Source: Pseudomonas pergaminensis | GTDB taxonomy: Bacteria > Pseudomonadota > Gammaproteobacteria > Pseudomonadales > Pseudomonadaceae | Direction: 5' to 3' | NCBI RefSeq assembly: GCF_024112395.2 | Contig: NZ_CP078013.2 | Span: 4,960,001 to 5,024,000 of the forward strand | DNA length: 64,000 bases | Part shown: piece after piece, positions 41,930 to 51,615 of the stretch | How the letters are laid out: each line of letters starts with the position of its first letter | Position numbering within the stretch: position 1 is the first letter of the stretch | The notes under the pieces: model-generated | Told to the model about the DNA's origin: nothing | Databases searched by the model: none | Seen by the model: the letters and a program-made list of their open reading frames with translations, nothing else | Made by a program: the position numbers and the translations under genes

Positions 41930-42922
41930 ATGGGTGGCTTTATCGACATGCAACAATTGCACGATGAGTTGCTCACTCACCTCATCAAGACCCTCACACC
42001 TGTGCAGATGAAGCAGTTGGAGCCGCACCTGGCGCCGCTGATCCAGAATGCCGCACAAGCGGTGGCCGAGGACCTGATCGCCTACGCCTATCGCGACCCG
42101 GCATCACGCGGGCGCGGCGAGCTGATCCTGGACTCCTACGCCTCATTCAAGGCGGTGCTGTATTACCGGCTGGCGCATCTGGTGTGGAACTTCCCCGACC
42201 AGACCAACGGGACGTTCTCGCGCATCGCCCTCAAGCTGAGCAACCAGGGCAAGGTGCTTTCAGGGGCCGAGATCCACCCGGCGGCGCGTATCGGTCGGCG
42301 CTTCGTGCTGGACCACGGCTACGGTACGGTGATCGGCGAAACCTGCGAGATCGGCAACGACTGCTACATCCTCTGCGGCGTAACCCTGGGCGCCCGTGGC
42401 ATCGCCAACAACCCTGACGGCAAGCGTCACCCGCGCCTGGGCAATAACGTCGAGGTCGGTTCCGGTGCCCGCGTGCTTGGCTATGTGTTGATCGGCGACA
42501 ACGTGTTCATCAGCCCATCCTGCGTGATCACCCAGGATGTACCTGCCGGCACCAAAGTGAAGGTGGTGAACCAGATCCAGCTGCAAAAAAATGACGAGTC
42601 GGACCACAGTAACTACCTCGGCGCCTTCGCATTGGATGAGCGTCTGCACGTGGTCGGCGAGGTCAATACCAGCCACAAGGTCACGGTACTGGATGCCGAC
42701 TTCTACCCCCTGCCCGGGCTGATGCTGGAGCCCACCGTGAAGGAACGTCACCACCTGCAATTTCGCCTGCACCGTGTCGAGTCGGGCGACCACCTGCCGC
42801 GCCTGCCACTGAACCTGAAGGTGTGCGGCCCGGAGTTTGAAATCACATTGCTTTCCCCCCCTGGCTTGAGTGCGATGGTGCGTTCCCTGTTGCAAGCCAG
42901 CCCACTGATTGTCGGAGGTTGA
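41930..42922 (+). CDS. Serine O-acetyltransferase with an extra C-terminal region
   Basis: A 330-residue protein. Residues about 1-215 are a complete SAT of the CysE/EpsC type: helical N-terminal domain with DPASRGRGE, and a left-handed beta helix with the catalytic LDHGYGTVIGET (Asp128-His129). It should supply O-acetylserine to the upstream CysM-like enzyme. Residues about 225-330 replace the usual short tail with about 105 residues I do not recognise (FALDERLHVVGEVNTS ... FEITLLSPPGLSAMVRSLL), ending in Gly-Gly. ATG 41930 follows GGGGGTG. The stop is two bases before alaX. Confidence 0.88.
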   Translation: MGGFIDMQQLHDELLTHLIKTLTPVQMKQLEPHLAPLIQNAAQAVAEDLIAYAYRDPASRGRGELILDSYASFKAVLYYRLAHLVWNFPDQTNGTFSRIALKLSNQGKVLSGAEIHPAARIGRRFVLDHGYGTVIGETCEIGNDCYILCGVTLGARGIANNPDGKRHPRLGNNVEVGSGARVLGYVLIGDNVFISPSCVITQDVPAGTKVKVVNQIQLQKNDESDHSNYLGAFALDERLHVVGEVNTSHKVTVLDADFYPLPGLMLEPTVKERHHLQFRLHRVESGDHLPRLPLNLKVCGPEFEITLLSPPGLSAMVRSLLQASPLIVGG

Positions 42923-42924
42923 AC

Positions 42925-43653
42925 ATGTCCGTGCATACCATGGAAACCCTGGCGCTGTTCGACAGCGCGCCCTACCAGAACGCCTTCAGCGCGCGCGTGA
43001 TTGCGGTCAGCGAACAGGGTATTGCCCTGGAACACACGCTGTTCTACCCCACTGGCGGCGGACAGCCGGGAGACACCGGTCACCTCACCCTGGCCGACGG
43101 TACGCGCATCGAAGTGACGGGTACGGTGCGCGACCCGGTGTTGCGTTCCATCATCTGGCACCAGGTGGACCACTGCCCACCGCAGTTGACTGCCGGCGTG
43201 CAGGTGGACGCCGGTCTCGATTGGGACCGGCGCTACCAGCACATGAAGATGCACACCTGCCTGCACCTGCTGTGCTCGATCATCGACGCACCGGTGACGG
43301 GATGCAGCATCAGTGCAGACAAGGGCCGCCTGGATTTCGACTTGCCGGAAATGACCCTCGACAAAGACAGCATCACTCGCGACCTCAATGCGCTGATCGA
43401 GCAGGCCCACCCAGTGAAAACCCTGTCGATGCCGGCCACCGAGTATTCCACCCTGCTGCAGATAACCCGCACCCAGGCGGTGGCGCCGCCGGTGATCCAG
43501 GGCTCGGTACGGGTGATTGAAATTGCCGGCATTGATATCCAGCCATGCGGGGGCACCCATGTGATCAACACCGAAGAAATCGGACGGGTGTTCTGCGAGA
43601 AGATCGAGAAGAAGAGCAAGCACAACCGCAGGGTGATCCTGCGGTTTGAGTGA
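42925..43653 (+). CDS. AlaX-type alanyl-tRNA editing protein
   Basis: A 242-residue free-standing editing domain related to the AlaRS editing module. It has the N-terminal beta-barrel (LFYPTGGGQPGDTGHL) and both zinc-site motifs, HTCLH (HxxxH) and CGGTH (CxxxH). AlaX proteins hydrolyse Ser or Gly wrongly attached to tRNA-Ala. GGAGG precedes ATG 42925. As the last gene of the sulfur operon it may remove a wrongly charged product or intermediate (for example a serine or cysteine analogue), which is inference. Confidence 0.9.
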   Translation: MSVHTMETLALFDSAPYQNAFSARVIAVSEQGIALEHTLFYPTGGGQPGDTGHLTLADGTRIEVTGTVRDPVLRSIIWHQVDHCPPQLTAGVQVDAGLDWDRRYQHMKMHTCLHLLCSIIDAPVTGCSISADKGRLDFDLPEMTLDKDSITRDLNALIEQAHPVKTLSMPATEYSTLLQITRTQAVAPPVIQGSVRVIEIAGIDIQPCGGTHVINTEEIGRVFCEKIEKKSKHNRRVILRFE

Positions 43654-43663
43654 ACACAATTCA

Positions 43664-43752
43664 ATGTGGGAGCTGGCTTGCCTGCGATGCAGGCAACTCG
43701 GTGCCTCAGGCACACCGAGGTGATGCTATCGCAGGCAAGCCAGCTCCCACAT
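43664..43752. repeat. REP doublet (inverted pair)
   Basis: TGTGGGAGCTGGCTTGCCTG at 43665 and CAGGCAAGCCAGCTCCCACA ending at 43751. It lies between the convergent alaX-like and prpD genes. Confidence 0.9.
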
Positions 43753-43767
43753 TGACCCTGTAACGGC

Positions 43768-45252
43768 TTAGATCACGAACAGGTCCACAAACCGATTGAC
43801 TGGGGTGGCCTCAAGCCGTGCCTGGTCCTTGCACAGCGCAAAAATCTCGGCACTGCGCTGCCCGGTGAACCGCGTCGCCAGGTTGGCCTTGAACTTGTCT
43901 TCGAGCAATGGAATGCCGTCCACCCGGCGACGGCGATGGCCGATCGGGTATTCCACCGCCACCTGTTCGGTATGCGTGCCATCCTTGAAGAACACCTGAA
44001 CCGCGTTGGCAATGGAGCGCTTGTCGGCCTCCAGGTATTCACGGCTGTAGCGCGGGTCTTCGACGATGACCATCTTGTCCCGCAGTTCATCGATGATCGG
44101 ATGCGCGGCGTGGAATTCATCCTCGTACTGCTCGGCCACCAGGTTGCCAAACGCCAGCGGCACCGCCGTCATGTATTGCAGGCAATGGTCGCGGTCGGCG
44201 GCGTTGGCCAGTTGGCCGACCTTGGAGATGATGCGAATCGCCGATTCATGGGTGGTGATCACGATGCGCTCGATTGCATGCAGGCGATCTTTCACCAACG
44301 GGTGCAACGTCACCGCCGCTTCGCAAGCAGTTTGTGCGTGAAACTCGGCGGGGAAGCTGATCTTGAACAGCACGTTTTCCATCACATAGGTGCCGTAGGC
44401 CTGGGACAGGCTGAACGCGCGCTTGTCCTGCGGCTTGAGCGCCAGGTCCTTGTTGGTGTGGCTGAACAACACATCGTAGAACCCCCATTGCGGCGCGCTC
44501 AATACGCCAGGAATGCCCATCTCGCCGCGCAGCGCGATATCCGCCAGGCGTACGCCCCGACTGGAGGCATCGCCCGCGGCCCAGGATTTGCGCGAGCCGG
44601 CATTCGGCGCATGGCGATAAGTGCGCAGCGCCTGCCCGTCCACAAATGCATGGGACAAGGCTGCCAACAGTTGCTCACGGTTGGCGCCCATCAGCTTGGC
44701 GGTGACCGCCGTGGAGGCGACTTTCACCAACAGCACATGGTCAAGGCCGACGCGGTTGAAGGAGTTTTCCAGGGCAATCACGCCTTGGATTTCGTGGGCC
44801 ATGATCATCGCTTCCAGCACTGCGCGCATGGTCAACGGTGCGTCGCCATTGGCCACGCGCTTTTGCGAGAGGTGATCGGCCACGGCGAGGATGCCGCCGA
44901 GGTTATCCGAGGGATGGCCCCATTCGGCGGCGAGCCAGGTGTCGTTGTAATCGAGCCACCGCACGATGCAGCCGATGTCCCACGCGGCCTTGACCGGATC
45001 CAACCGGAACGACGTGCCCGGCACCCGCGCGCCAAACGGCACCACCGTGCCCTCGACGATCGGCCCCAGGTGCTTGGTGCATTCGGGGAAACGCAGGGCC
45101 AGCAGGCCGCAGCCCAAGGTGTCCATCAGGCAGTTGCGGGCGGTGTCCAGTGCGTCCTGGGAATCGATCCGGTAAGTGAGGACATAGTCGGCGATGTCCT
45201 GCAGGACTTGGTCATAGTCGGGACGGTTGTTCTGGTCGACGTTGGCGCTCAT
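43768..45252 (-). CDS. prpD: 2-Methylcitrate dehydratase PrpD
   Basis: A 494-residue MmgE/PrpD-family dehydratase. The start [25 protein letters not shown] and segments [37 protein letters not shown] and [17 protein letters not shown] are typical. In a genome that also has AcnD/PrpF, PrpD is often accessory, since AcnD performs the methylcitrate dehydration. It is the last gene of the prp cluster, separated from prpF by a REP pair. Confidence 0.94.
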   Translation of the reverse strand: MSANVDQNNRPDYDQVLQDIADYVLTYRIDSQDALDTARNCLMDTLGCGLLALRFPECTKHLGPIVEGTVVPFGARVPGTSFRLDPVKAAWDIGCIVRWLDYNDTWLAAEWGHPSDNLGGILAVADHLSQKRVANGDAPLTMRAVLEAMIMAHEIQGVIALENSFNRVGLDHVLLVKVASTAVTAKLMGANREQLLAALSHAFVDGQALRTYRHAPNAGSRKSWAAGDASSRGVRLADIALRGEMGIPGVLSAPQWGFYDVLFSHTNKDLALKPQDKRAFSLSQAYGTYVMENVLFKISFPAEFHAQTACEAAVTLHPLVKDRLHAIERIVITTHESAIRIISKVGQLANAADRDHCLQYMTAVPLAFGNLVAEQYEDEFHAAHPIIDELRDKMVIVEDPRYSREYLEADKRSIANAVQVFFKDGTHTEQVAVEYPIGHRRRRVDGIPLLEDKFKANLATRFTGQRSAEIFALCKDQARLEATPVNRFVDLFVI

Positions 45253-45345
45253 GGCAGTACTCCAAGAAGAGGGTTGGGATCAGTCCTCGGGCTCACGGTT
45301 GTCAAAAAGCAGATCTTGGATGCCTGCCTTGGAATAGATATCTCC

Positions 45346-45434
45346 TGTGGGAGCGGGCTTGCTCGCGAAGGCGGTGTGTCAGGCACTGAAATGTCACAGT
45401 TCCACCGCATTCGCGAGCAAGCCCGCTCCCACAT
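45346..45434. repeat. REP doublet between prpF and prpD
   Basis: TGTGGGAGCGGGCTTGCTCG at 45346 is mirrored by CGAGCAAGCCCGCTCCCACA ending at 45433, within the 199-base prpF-prpD gap. No separate gene is supported in this gap. Confidence 0.9.
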
Positions 45435-45451
45435 GGGCCCAGTATTGAACC

Positions 45452-46642
45452 TTAGAAGGCGTCGCCGGGGACGCGCACGAAGCCTTCCATCAGCACGCGC
45501 GCGCTGCGGCTCATGATGGCTTTCTTCACCACCCATTCGCCGTTCACTAGAGTGGCTTCAGCGCCCACGCGCAACGTGCCGGACGGATGCCCGAAGCGCA
45601 CTGCGTTACGCTCGACGCCACCGGCTGCGAGGTTGACCAACGTCCCGGAAATTGCCGCCGCCGTGCCAATCGCCACCGCCGCCGTGCCCATCATCGCGTG
45701 GTGCAGCTTGCCCATGGACAGCGCCCGCACCAGCAGGTCCACATTACCCGCCTTGATCGCCTTGCCACTGGACGCCACGTAATCCGCAGGCTTGGCCACG
45801 AATGCCACTTTCGGCGTGTGCTGGCGCTGGGCGGCTTCGTCCAGGTGCTTGATCAGGCCCATGCGCAAGGCGCCGTGGGCCCGCACGGTTTCGAACATCG
45901 CCAGGGCCTTGAGGTCGCTGTTGATCGCGCCTTGCAGCTCGGTGCCGGTGTAGCCGAGGTCTTCGGCGTTGATGAAAATCGTCGGGATGCCGGCATTGAT
46001 CAGCGTGGCCTTGAAGGTGCCGACACCGGGCACTTCCAGGTCGTCGACCAGGTTGCCGGTGGGGAACATCGAGCCGCCACCGCCCTCTTCTTCTGCCGCC
46101 GGGTCCATGAATTCCAACTGCACTTCGGCGGCCGGGAAGGTTACGCCGTCGAGTTCGAAGTCGCCGGTTTCCTGCACCGCACCGTCAGTGATTGGCACGT
46201 GGGCGATGATGGTCTTGCCGATATTGGCCTGCCACACCCGCACCACGGCCACGCCGTTGTGGGGCACACGGGCCGGGTCGACCAGGCCTGCGCTGATGGC
46301 GAAGGAGCCAACCGCGGCCGACAGGTTGCCGCAGTTGCCGCTCCAGTCCACAAACGGTTTGTCGATGGAGACCTGGCCAAACAGGTAGTCCACGTCGTGA
46401 TCGGCGCGGGTACTTTTAGCCAGGATCACGGTTTTGCTGGTGCTCGATGTAGCGCCACCCATGCCGTCGATTTGCTTGTCGTAGGGATCGGGACTGCCGA
46501 TCACCCGCAACAGCAAGGCATCGCGCGCGGCACCCGGCACCTGCGCCGATGCGGGCAGGTCCTTGAGGCTGAAAAATACGCCCTTGCTGGTGCCGCCACG
46601 CATGTAGGTGGCGGGGATCTTGATTTGCGCTGCGTGTGCCAT
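45452..46642 (-). CDS. prpF: AcnD-accessory protein PrpF (aconitate isomerase-like)
   Basis: A 396-residue PrpF-family protein needed for AcnD function, thought to isomerise trans- to cis-2-methylaconitate. The N-terminus KIPATYMRGGTSKGVFF with the catalytic-type TSKG and the second-half GNCGNLSAAVG are family signatures of the diaminopimelate-epimerase fold. It starts nine bases after acnD, so the pair is co-translated. Confidence 0.94.
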   Translation of the reverse strand: MAHAAQIKIPATYMRGGTSKGVFFSLKDLPASAQVPGAARDALLLRVIGSPDPYDKQIDGMGGATSSTSKTVILAKSTRADHDVDYLFGQVSIDKPFVDWSGNCGNLSAAVGSFAISAGLVDPARVPHNGVAVVRVWQANIGKTIIAHVPITDGAVQETGDFELDGVTFPAAEVQLEFMDPAAEEEGGGGSMFPTGNLVDDLEVPGVGTFKATLINAGIPTIFINAEDLGYTGTELQGAINSDLKALAMFETVRAHGALRMGLIKHLDEAAQRQHTPKVAFVAKPADYVASSGKAIKAGNVDLLVRALSMGKLHHAMMGTAAVAIGTAAAISGTLVNLAAGGVERNAVRFGHPSGTLRVGAEATLVNGEWVVKKAIMSRSARVLMEGFVRVPGDAF

Positions 46643-46651
46643 GGTTACCTC

Positions 46652-49246
46652 TCAGGCCGTCGCCGCCGATTCCAGGAAGTCCTGGGCAAAACGTTGCAAC
46701 ACGCCGCCCGCCTCGTAGATCGACACTTCTTCGGCGGTGTCCAGGCGGCAGGTCACCGGCACTTCGACACGTTCGCCATTCTTGCGATTGATCACCAGCG
46801 TCAACTGCGCACGCGGGGTGCGTGCACCGACCACGTCGTAAGTCTCGCTGCCATCGATCTTCAGGGTGTTGCGGTCAGTGCCCGGCAGGAACTCCAGCGG
46901 CAACACGCCCATGCCCACCAGGTTGGTGCGGTGGATGCGCTCGAAACCTTCAGCGGCAATCGCTTCCACACCGGCCAGGCGCACGCCCTTGGCCGCCCAG
47001 TCGCGGGACGAACCCTGGCCGTAGTCGGCGCCGGCGATGATGATCAGCGGCTGCTTGCGTTCCATGTAGGTCTCGATGGCTTCCCACATCCGCGTGACCT
47101 GGCCTTCGGGCTCGATACGCGCCAGGGAACCCTGCTTGACCTTGCCGTTTTCAACCACCATTTCGTTGAACAGTTTCGGGTTGGCGAAGGTCGCGCGCTG
47201 CGCAGTCAGATGGTCGCCGCGATGCGTTGCGTACGAGTTGAAGTCCACTTCCGGCAGGCCCATTTTCGCCAGGTATTCGCCGGCGGCGCTGTCGAGCATG
47301 ATCGCGTTGGACGGCGACAGGTGATCGGTGGTGATGTTGTCCGGCAGCACCGCCAGCGGGCGCATGCCCTTGAGCGGACGTGCGCCGGCCAGCGCGCCTT
47401 CCCAGTAGGGTGGACGGCGGATATAGGTACTTTGCGGACGCCAGTCGTACAGCGGCGCGACTTTCGGGCCGGTGTCTTCGTGGATGGCGAACATCGGGAT
47501 ATACACCGCGCGGAACTGCTCAGGTTTCACCGAAGCCTTGACCACTGCGTCGATCTCTTCGTCGCTCGGCCAGATGTCCTGCAGGCGGATTTCCTTGCCG
47601 TTGGCGTCCAGGCCGAGCACGTCTTTCTCGATGTCGAAACGGATGGTACCGGCAATCGCATACGCCACCACCAGCGGCGGCGACGCGAGGAAGGCTTGCT
47701 TGGCGTACGGGTGAATGCGCCCGTCGAAGTTGCGGTTGCCCGAGAGCACAGCGGTGGCGTACAGGTCGCGGTCGATGATTTCCTGCTGGATTACCGGGTC
47801 CAGCGCTCCGGACATGCCATTGCAGGTGGTGCAGGCGAAGGCCACCACGCCAAAACCGAGCTTCTCCAACTCGTGGCCCAGGCCCGCGTCTTCGAGGTAC
47901 ATGGCCACGGTTTTCGAACCGGGGGCGAGGGACGATTTGACCCATGGCTTGCGGGTCAGCCCCAGCTTGTTGGCATTGCGCGCCAGCAGGCCTGCGGCAA
48001 TCACGTTGCGCGGGTTGCTGGTGTTGGTGCAACTGGTGATGGCCGCGATGATCACCGCGCCGTCGGGCATTTGCCCCGGCACGTCATCCCACTGGCCGGA
48101 GATGCCTTTGGAGGCCAGGTCACTGGTGGCCACGCGGGCGTGCGGGTTGCTCGGGCCGGCCATGTTGCGCACGACGCTGGACAGGTCGAAGGTGAGACCA
48201 CGCTCGTATTGCGCGCCCTTGAGGTCATCGGCCCACAAGCCGGTGTGGCGAGCGTATTGCTCCACCAGGGTGACCTGTTCGTCTTCACGACCTGTGAGTT
48301 TCAGGTAGGCGATGGTCTGCTGGTCGATGTAGAACATCGCCGCGGTGGCGCCGTATTCCGGGGCCATGTTGGAGATGGTCGCGCGGTCGCCCAGGGTCAG
48401 TGCCGAAGCGCCTTCGCCGAAGAATTCCAGCCAGGCGCCCACCACTTTCTGTTTACGCAGGAACTCGGTCAGCGCCAGCACCATGTCGGTGGCGGTGATG
48501 CCCGGTAGCAGCTTGCCGGTGAGTTCCACGCCGACGCTTTCCGGCAGGCGCATCCACGACGCGCGGCCGAGCATCACGCTCTCGGCTTCGAGGCCGCCGA
48601 CGCCGATGGCGATCACGCCCAAGGCATCTACATGGGGGGTGTGACTGTCGGTGCCGACGCAGGTGTCCGGGAAGGCCACGCCGTCGCGCACCTGGATCAC
48701 CGGGGACATTTTCTCCAGGTTGATCTGGTGCATGATGCCGTTGCCAGGCGGAATCACATCGACGTTCTTGAAGGCTTTTTTGGTCCACTCGATAAAGTGA
48801 AAACGGTCTTCGTTGCGACGGTCTTCAATGGCGCGGTTCTTCTCGAACGCGTCCGGGTCAAAACCACCGGCTTCGACGGCCAGGGAGTGGTCGACGATCA
48901 GTTGGGTCGGCACCACCGGGTTGACCTGGGCCGGGTCGCCGCCTTGCTGGGCGATGGCATCGCGCAGGCCGGCGAGGTCGACCAGCGCGGTCTGGCCGAG
49001 AATGTCATGGCACACCACACGCGCCGGGAACCAGGGGAAGTCGAGGTCGCGCTTGCGCTCGATCAACTGGCTCAGGGACGCGTTGAGGGTGGCCGGGTCA
49101 CAGCGACGCACCAGGTTTTCCGCAAGCACGCGGGAGGTGTAGGGCAAGGTGGCGTAGGCGCCGGGGGTGATTGCTTCAACGGCCGCACGGGCGTCGAAGT
49201 AGTCCAGGCGGCTGCCGGGGAGCGGTTTGCGGAATTCAGTGTTCAT
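46652..49246 (-). CDS. acnD: Fe/S-dependent 2-methylisocitrate dehydratase AcnD
   Basis: Aconitase-family enzyme of the methylcitrate cycle, 864 residues. The [4Fe-4S] cysteines are seen in TSCTNTSNP and FACTTCNGMSG, and an early GVGTDSHTPHVDALG-like segment (CVGTDSHTPHVDALG) is typical. ATG 49246 gives the family N-terminus MNTEFRKPLPGSRLDYFD. The gene is separated from prpC by a REP pair and followed closely by prpF. Confidence 0.95.
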   Translation of the reverse strand: MNTEFRKPLPGSRLDYFDARAAVEAITPGAYATLPYTSRVLAENLVRRCDPATLNASLSQLIERKRDLDFPWFPARVVCHDILGQTALVDLAGLRDAIAQQGGDPAQVNPVVPTQLIVDHSLAVEAGGFDPDAFEKNRAIEDRRNEDRFHFIEWTKKAFKNVDVIPPGNGIMHQINLEKMSPVIQVRDGVAFPDTCVGTDSHTPHVDALGVIAIGVGGLEAESVMLGRASWMRLPESVGVELTGKLLPGITATDMVLALTEFLRKQKVVGAWLEFFGEGASALTLGDRATISNMAPEYGATAAMFYIDQQTIAYLKLTGREDEQVTLVEQYARHTGLWADDLKGAQYERGLTFDLSSVVRNMAGPSNPHARVATSDLASKGISGQWDDVPGQMPDGAVIIAAITSCTNTSNPRNVIAAGLLARNANKLGLTRKPWVKSSLAPGSKTVAMYLEDAGLGHELEKLGFGVVAFACTTCNGMSGALDPVIQQEIIDRDLYATAVLSGNRNFDGRIHPYAKQAFLASPPLVVAYAIAGTIRFDIEKDVLGLDANGKEIRLQDIWPSDEEIDAVVKASVKPEQFRAVYIPMFAIHEDTGPKVAPLYDWRPQSTYIRRPPYWEGALAGARPLKGMRPLAVLPDNITTDHLSPSNAIMLDSAAGEYLAKMGLPEVDFNSYATHRGDHLTAQRATFANPKLFNEMVVENGKVKQGSLARIEPEGQVTRMWEAIETYMERKQPLIIIAGADYGQGSSRDWAAKGVRLAGVEAIAAEGFERIHRTNLVGMGVLPLEFLPGTDRNTLKIDGSETYDVVGARTPRAQLTLVINRKNGERVEVPVTCRLDTAEEVSIYEAGGVLQRFAQDFLESAATA

Positions 49247-49312
49247 CGTCAGGACTCGGTCACGGTGGTTGCAAAAGGAGCCCACGGATCCTGGGAGAGA
49301 ATGCGATCAAAA

Positions 49313-49403
49313 GGTGGGAGCGGGCTTGCTCGCGAAGGCGGTTTAACAGTCGCCATGTGTGTTGAATGACACACCGCTTTCGCGAGCAAGCCCGCTCCCA
49401 CAT
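49313..49403. repeat. REP doublet between prpC and acnD
   Basis: GTGGGAGCGGGCTTGCTCGC at 49314 is mirrored by GCGAGCAAGCCCGCTCCCAC ending at 49401. Confidence 0.9.
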
Positions 49404-49443
49404 TTTTGATCCGGTTTCACCCCGGGTTCAGCGGTTTCTCCAT

Positions 49444-50571
49444 TCAGCGACGTTCGATTGGCACGAACTTGCGCTGCTCTACGCCGGTGTATTCGGCGCT
49501 TGGACGGATGATGCGGTTGTTGGCGCGCTGCTCGAACACGTGGGCAGCCCAGCCCGTCAGGCGCGAGCACACGAAAATCGGCGTGAACAGCTTGGTCGGG
49601 ATGCCCATGAAGTGGTACGCCGAGGCATGGTAGAAGTCGGCGTTAGGGAACAGCTTCTTCTGCTCCCACATGGTTTTGTCGATGGCTTCGGAGACCGGGA
49701 ACAGCACCTTGTCACCTACTTCGTCAGCGAGTTTTTTCGACCAGCCCTTGATCACTTCATTACGCGGGTCGTTGTCTTTGTAGATCGCGTGGCCAAAGCC
49801 CATGATCTTGTCCTTGCGCGCCAGCATACCGAGGGTGCCTTCCACCGCTTCTTCAGCGGACGAGAAGCGCTCGATCATCTCCATCGCCGCTTCGTTGGCA
49901 CCACCGTGCAGCGGGCCACGCAGGGAGCCGATGGCGGCGGTGACGCAGGAATACAGGTCGGACAGGGTCGAGGCACACACCCGTGCAGTGAAGGTCGAGG
50001 CGTTGAATTCGTGCTCGGCGTAAAGGATCAACGACACGTTCATCACCTTGACGTGCAGCTCGCTCGGTTGCTTGCCATGCAGCAGGTGCAGGAAGTGGCC
50101 GCCGATGGTCGGCTCATCGGTCACGCAGTCGATGCGTTTGCCGTCGTGGCTGAAGCGGTACCAGTAGCACATGATCGCCGGGAAGGCGGCGAGCAGGCGG
50201 TCGGTGATGTCGCGCTGCACGCTGAAGTCTTTTTCTGGCTCGATATTGCCCAGGAACGAGCAACCGGTGCGCATCACGTCCATCGGGTGGGCGTCGGCGG
50301 GAATGCGTTCCAGCACTTCTTTCAGCGCTTGCGGCAGGTCGCGCAACTTGCTCAGCTTGGCGCTGTAGGCCGCCAGCTCGGCTTTGCTCGGCAGTTCGCC
50401 GTACAGCAGCAAGTACGCGACTTCTTCAAATTGCGCATCGGCGGCGAGTTCGCGCACGTCGTAGCCACGATAGGTCAGGCCAGCACCGGCCTGGCCCACG
50501 GTGGACAGTGCAGTCTGCCCGGCCACCTGGCCACGCAGGCCGGCGCCACTCAATACTTTTGCTTCAGCCAT
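49444..50571 (-). CDS. prpC: 2-Methylcitrate synthase
   Basis: Condenses propionyl-CoA with oxaloacetate. The 375-residue citrate-synthase fold shows YRGYDVRELA, LHGGANEAAMEMIE (catalytic His region) and GFGHAIYKDNDPRNEVIKGW (second His), with the shorter length typical of methylcitrate synthases. ATG 50571 starts MAEAKVLSGAGLRGQVAG. REP pairs flank it on both sides within the operon. Confidence 0.95.
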   Translation of the reverse strand: MAEAKVLSGAGLRGQVAGQTALSTVGQAGAGLTYRGYDVRELAADAQFEEVAYLLLYGELPSKAELAAYSAKLSKLRDLPQALKEVLERIPADAHPMDVMRTGCSFLGNIEPEKDFSVQRDITDRLLAAFPAIMCYWYRFSHDGKRIDCVTDEPTIGGHFLHLLHGKQPSELHVKVMNVSLILYAEHEFNASTFTARVCASTLSDLYSCVTAAIGSLRGPLHGGANEAAMEMIERFSSAEEAVEGTLGMLARKDKIMGFGHAIYKDNDPRNEVIKGWSKKLADEVGDKVLFPVSEAIDKTMWEQKKLFPNADFYHASAYHFMGIPTKLFTPIFVCSRLTGWAAHVFEQRANNRIIRPSAEYTGVEQRKFVPIERR

Positions 50572-50621
50572 TTCTCTTCTCCAATCTTGTATTTATAAGG
50601 AGGCCTTGGTTAATCGCGGCC

Positions 50622-50707
50622 CTGTAGGAGCCGGCTTGCCGGCGATCGGCCCTTGAGGCTGGCGCCAGGTTCGAAGGCGCAATCGCCGGCAAGCCGGCTC
50701 CTACAGT
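50622..50707. repeat. REP doublet between prpB and prpC
   Basis: TGTAGGAGCCGGCTTGCCGG at 50623 is mirrored by CCGGCAAGCCGGCTCCTACA ending at 50705. This is the TAGGAGCCGG type, unlike the other prp REPs. Confidence 0.9.
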
Positions 50708-50721
50708 TGTTCGTCAGGCAT

Positions 50722-51615
50722 TTATTTCTTGGCGGCAAACAGCGCGTCGAGCTTCTGCTCGAAGGTGTGGTAGTCGATGCGATCGTAAAGCTCCATGCGG
50801 GTCTGCATGGTGTCGATCACGTTCTGTTGGGTACCGTCGCGACGGATCGCGGTGTAGACATTTTCGGCCGCCTTGTTCATGGCGCGGAAGGCCGAGAGCG
50901 GGTACAGCACGATGGAAACATCAGCAGATTTCAACTGTTCGGTGGTGTACAGCGGCGTGGCGCCGAACTCGGTGATGTTGGCCAGGATCGGCGCTTTCAC
51001 ACGGGAGGCGAACAGCTTGTACATGTCCAACTCGGTGATGGCTTCCGGGAACACCATGTCGGCGCCGGCCTCGATGCAGGCAGCTGCACGTTCAAGGGCA
51101 GATTCCAGGCCTTCGACGGCCAGGGCATCGGTACGCGCCATGATCACGAAGCTGTCATCGGTGCGCGCGTCCACGGCAGCCTTGATGCGGTCGACCATTT
51201 CCTGTTGGGACACGATTTCCTTGTTCGGGCGGTGACCGCAGCGCTTGGCGCCGACCTGGTCTTCGATATGGATCGCGGCCGCGCCGAACTTGATCATCGA
51301 CTTGACGGTGCGCGCCACGTTGAACGCCGAGGAACCGAAGCCGGTGTCGACGTCCACCAGCAGCGGCAGGTCGCAGACGTCGGTGATGCGGCGCACGTCG
51401 GTCAGCACGTCATCCAGGCCGGTGATGCCCAGGTCCGGCACGCCGAGGGAGCCGGCCGCTACACCGCCGCCTGACAGGTAGATCGCCTTGAACCCAGCGC
51501 GCTTGGCCAGCAGCGCATGGTTGGCGTTGATCGCGCCCACCACCTGCAAGGGGTGTTCACTGGCGACGGCGTCACGGAAACGCTGGCCTGGGGTGCTCTT
51601 GTTATTGGAAGTCAT
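50722..51615 (-). CDS. prpB: 2-Methylisocitrate lyase
   Basis: Cleaves 2-methylisocitrate to pyruvate and succinate. The 297-residue ICL/PEPM-family enzyme has [19 protein letters not shown], the metal aspartates in [12 protein letters not shown] and the catalytic cysteine in [12 protein letters not shown]. Two ATG codons (51618 and 51615) are possible; 51615 has GAGG six bases upstream. The start region overlaps the stop of the GntR gene (ATGA), so regulator and operon are coupled. Confidence 0.95.
   Translation of the reverse strand: MTSNNKSTPGQRFRDAVASEHPLQVVGAINANHALLAKRAGFKAIYLSGGGVAAGSLGVPDLGITGLDDVLTDVRRITDVCDLPLLVDVDTGFGSSAFNVARTVKSMIKFGAAAIHIEDQVGAKRCGHRPNKEIVSQQEMVDRIKAAVDARTDDSFVIMARTDALAVEGLESALERAAACIEAGADMVFPEAITELDMYKLFASRVKAPILANITEFGATPLYTTEQLKSADVSIVLYPLSAFRAMNKAAENVYTAIRRDGTQQNVIDTMQTRMELYDRIDYHTFEQKLDALFAAKK

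Noticed and set aside
45249-45536. A possible small gene between prpF and prpD on the minus strand
   Set aside because: The frame is mostly translated REP sequence and overlaps the prpF 3' end; no ribosome-binding site or similarity supports it.
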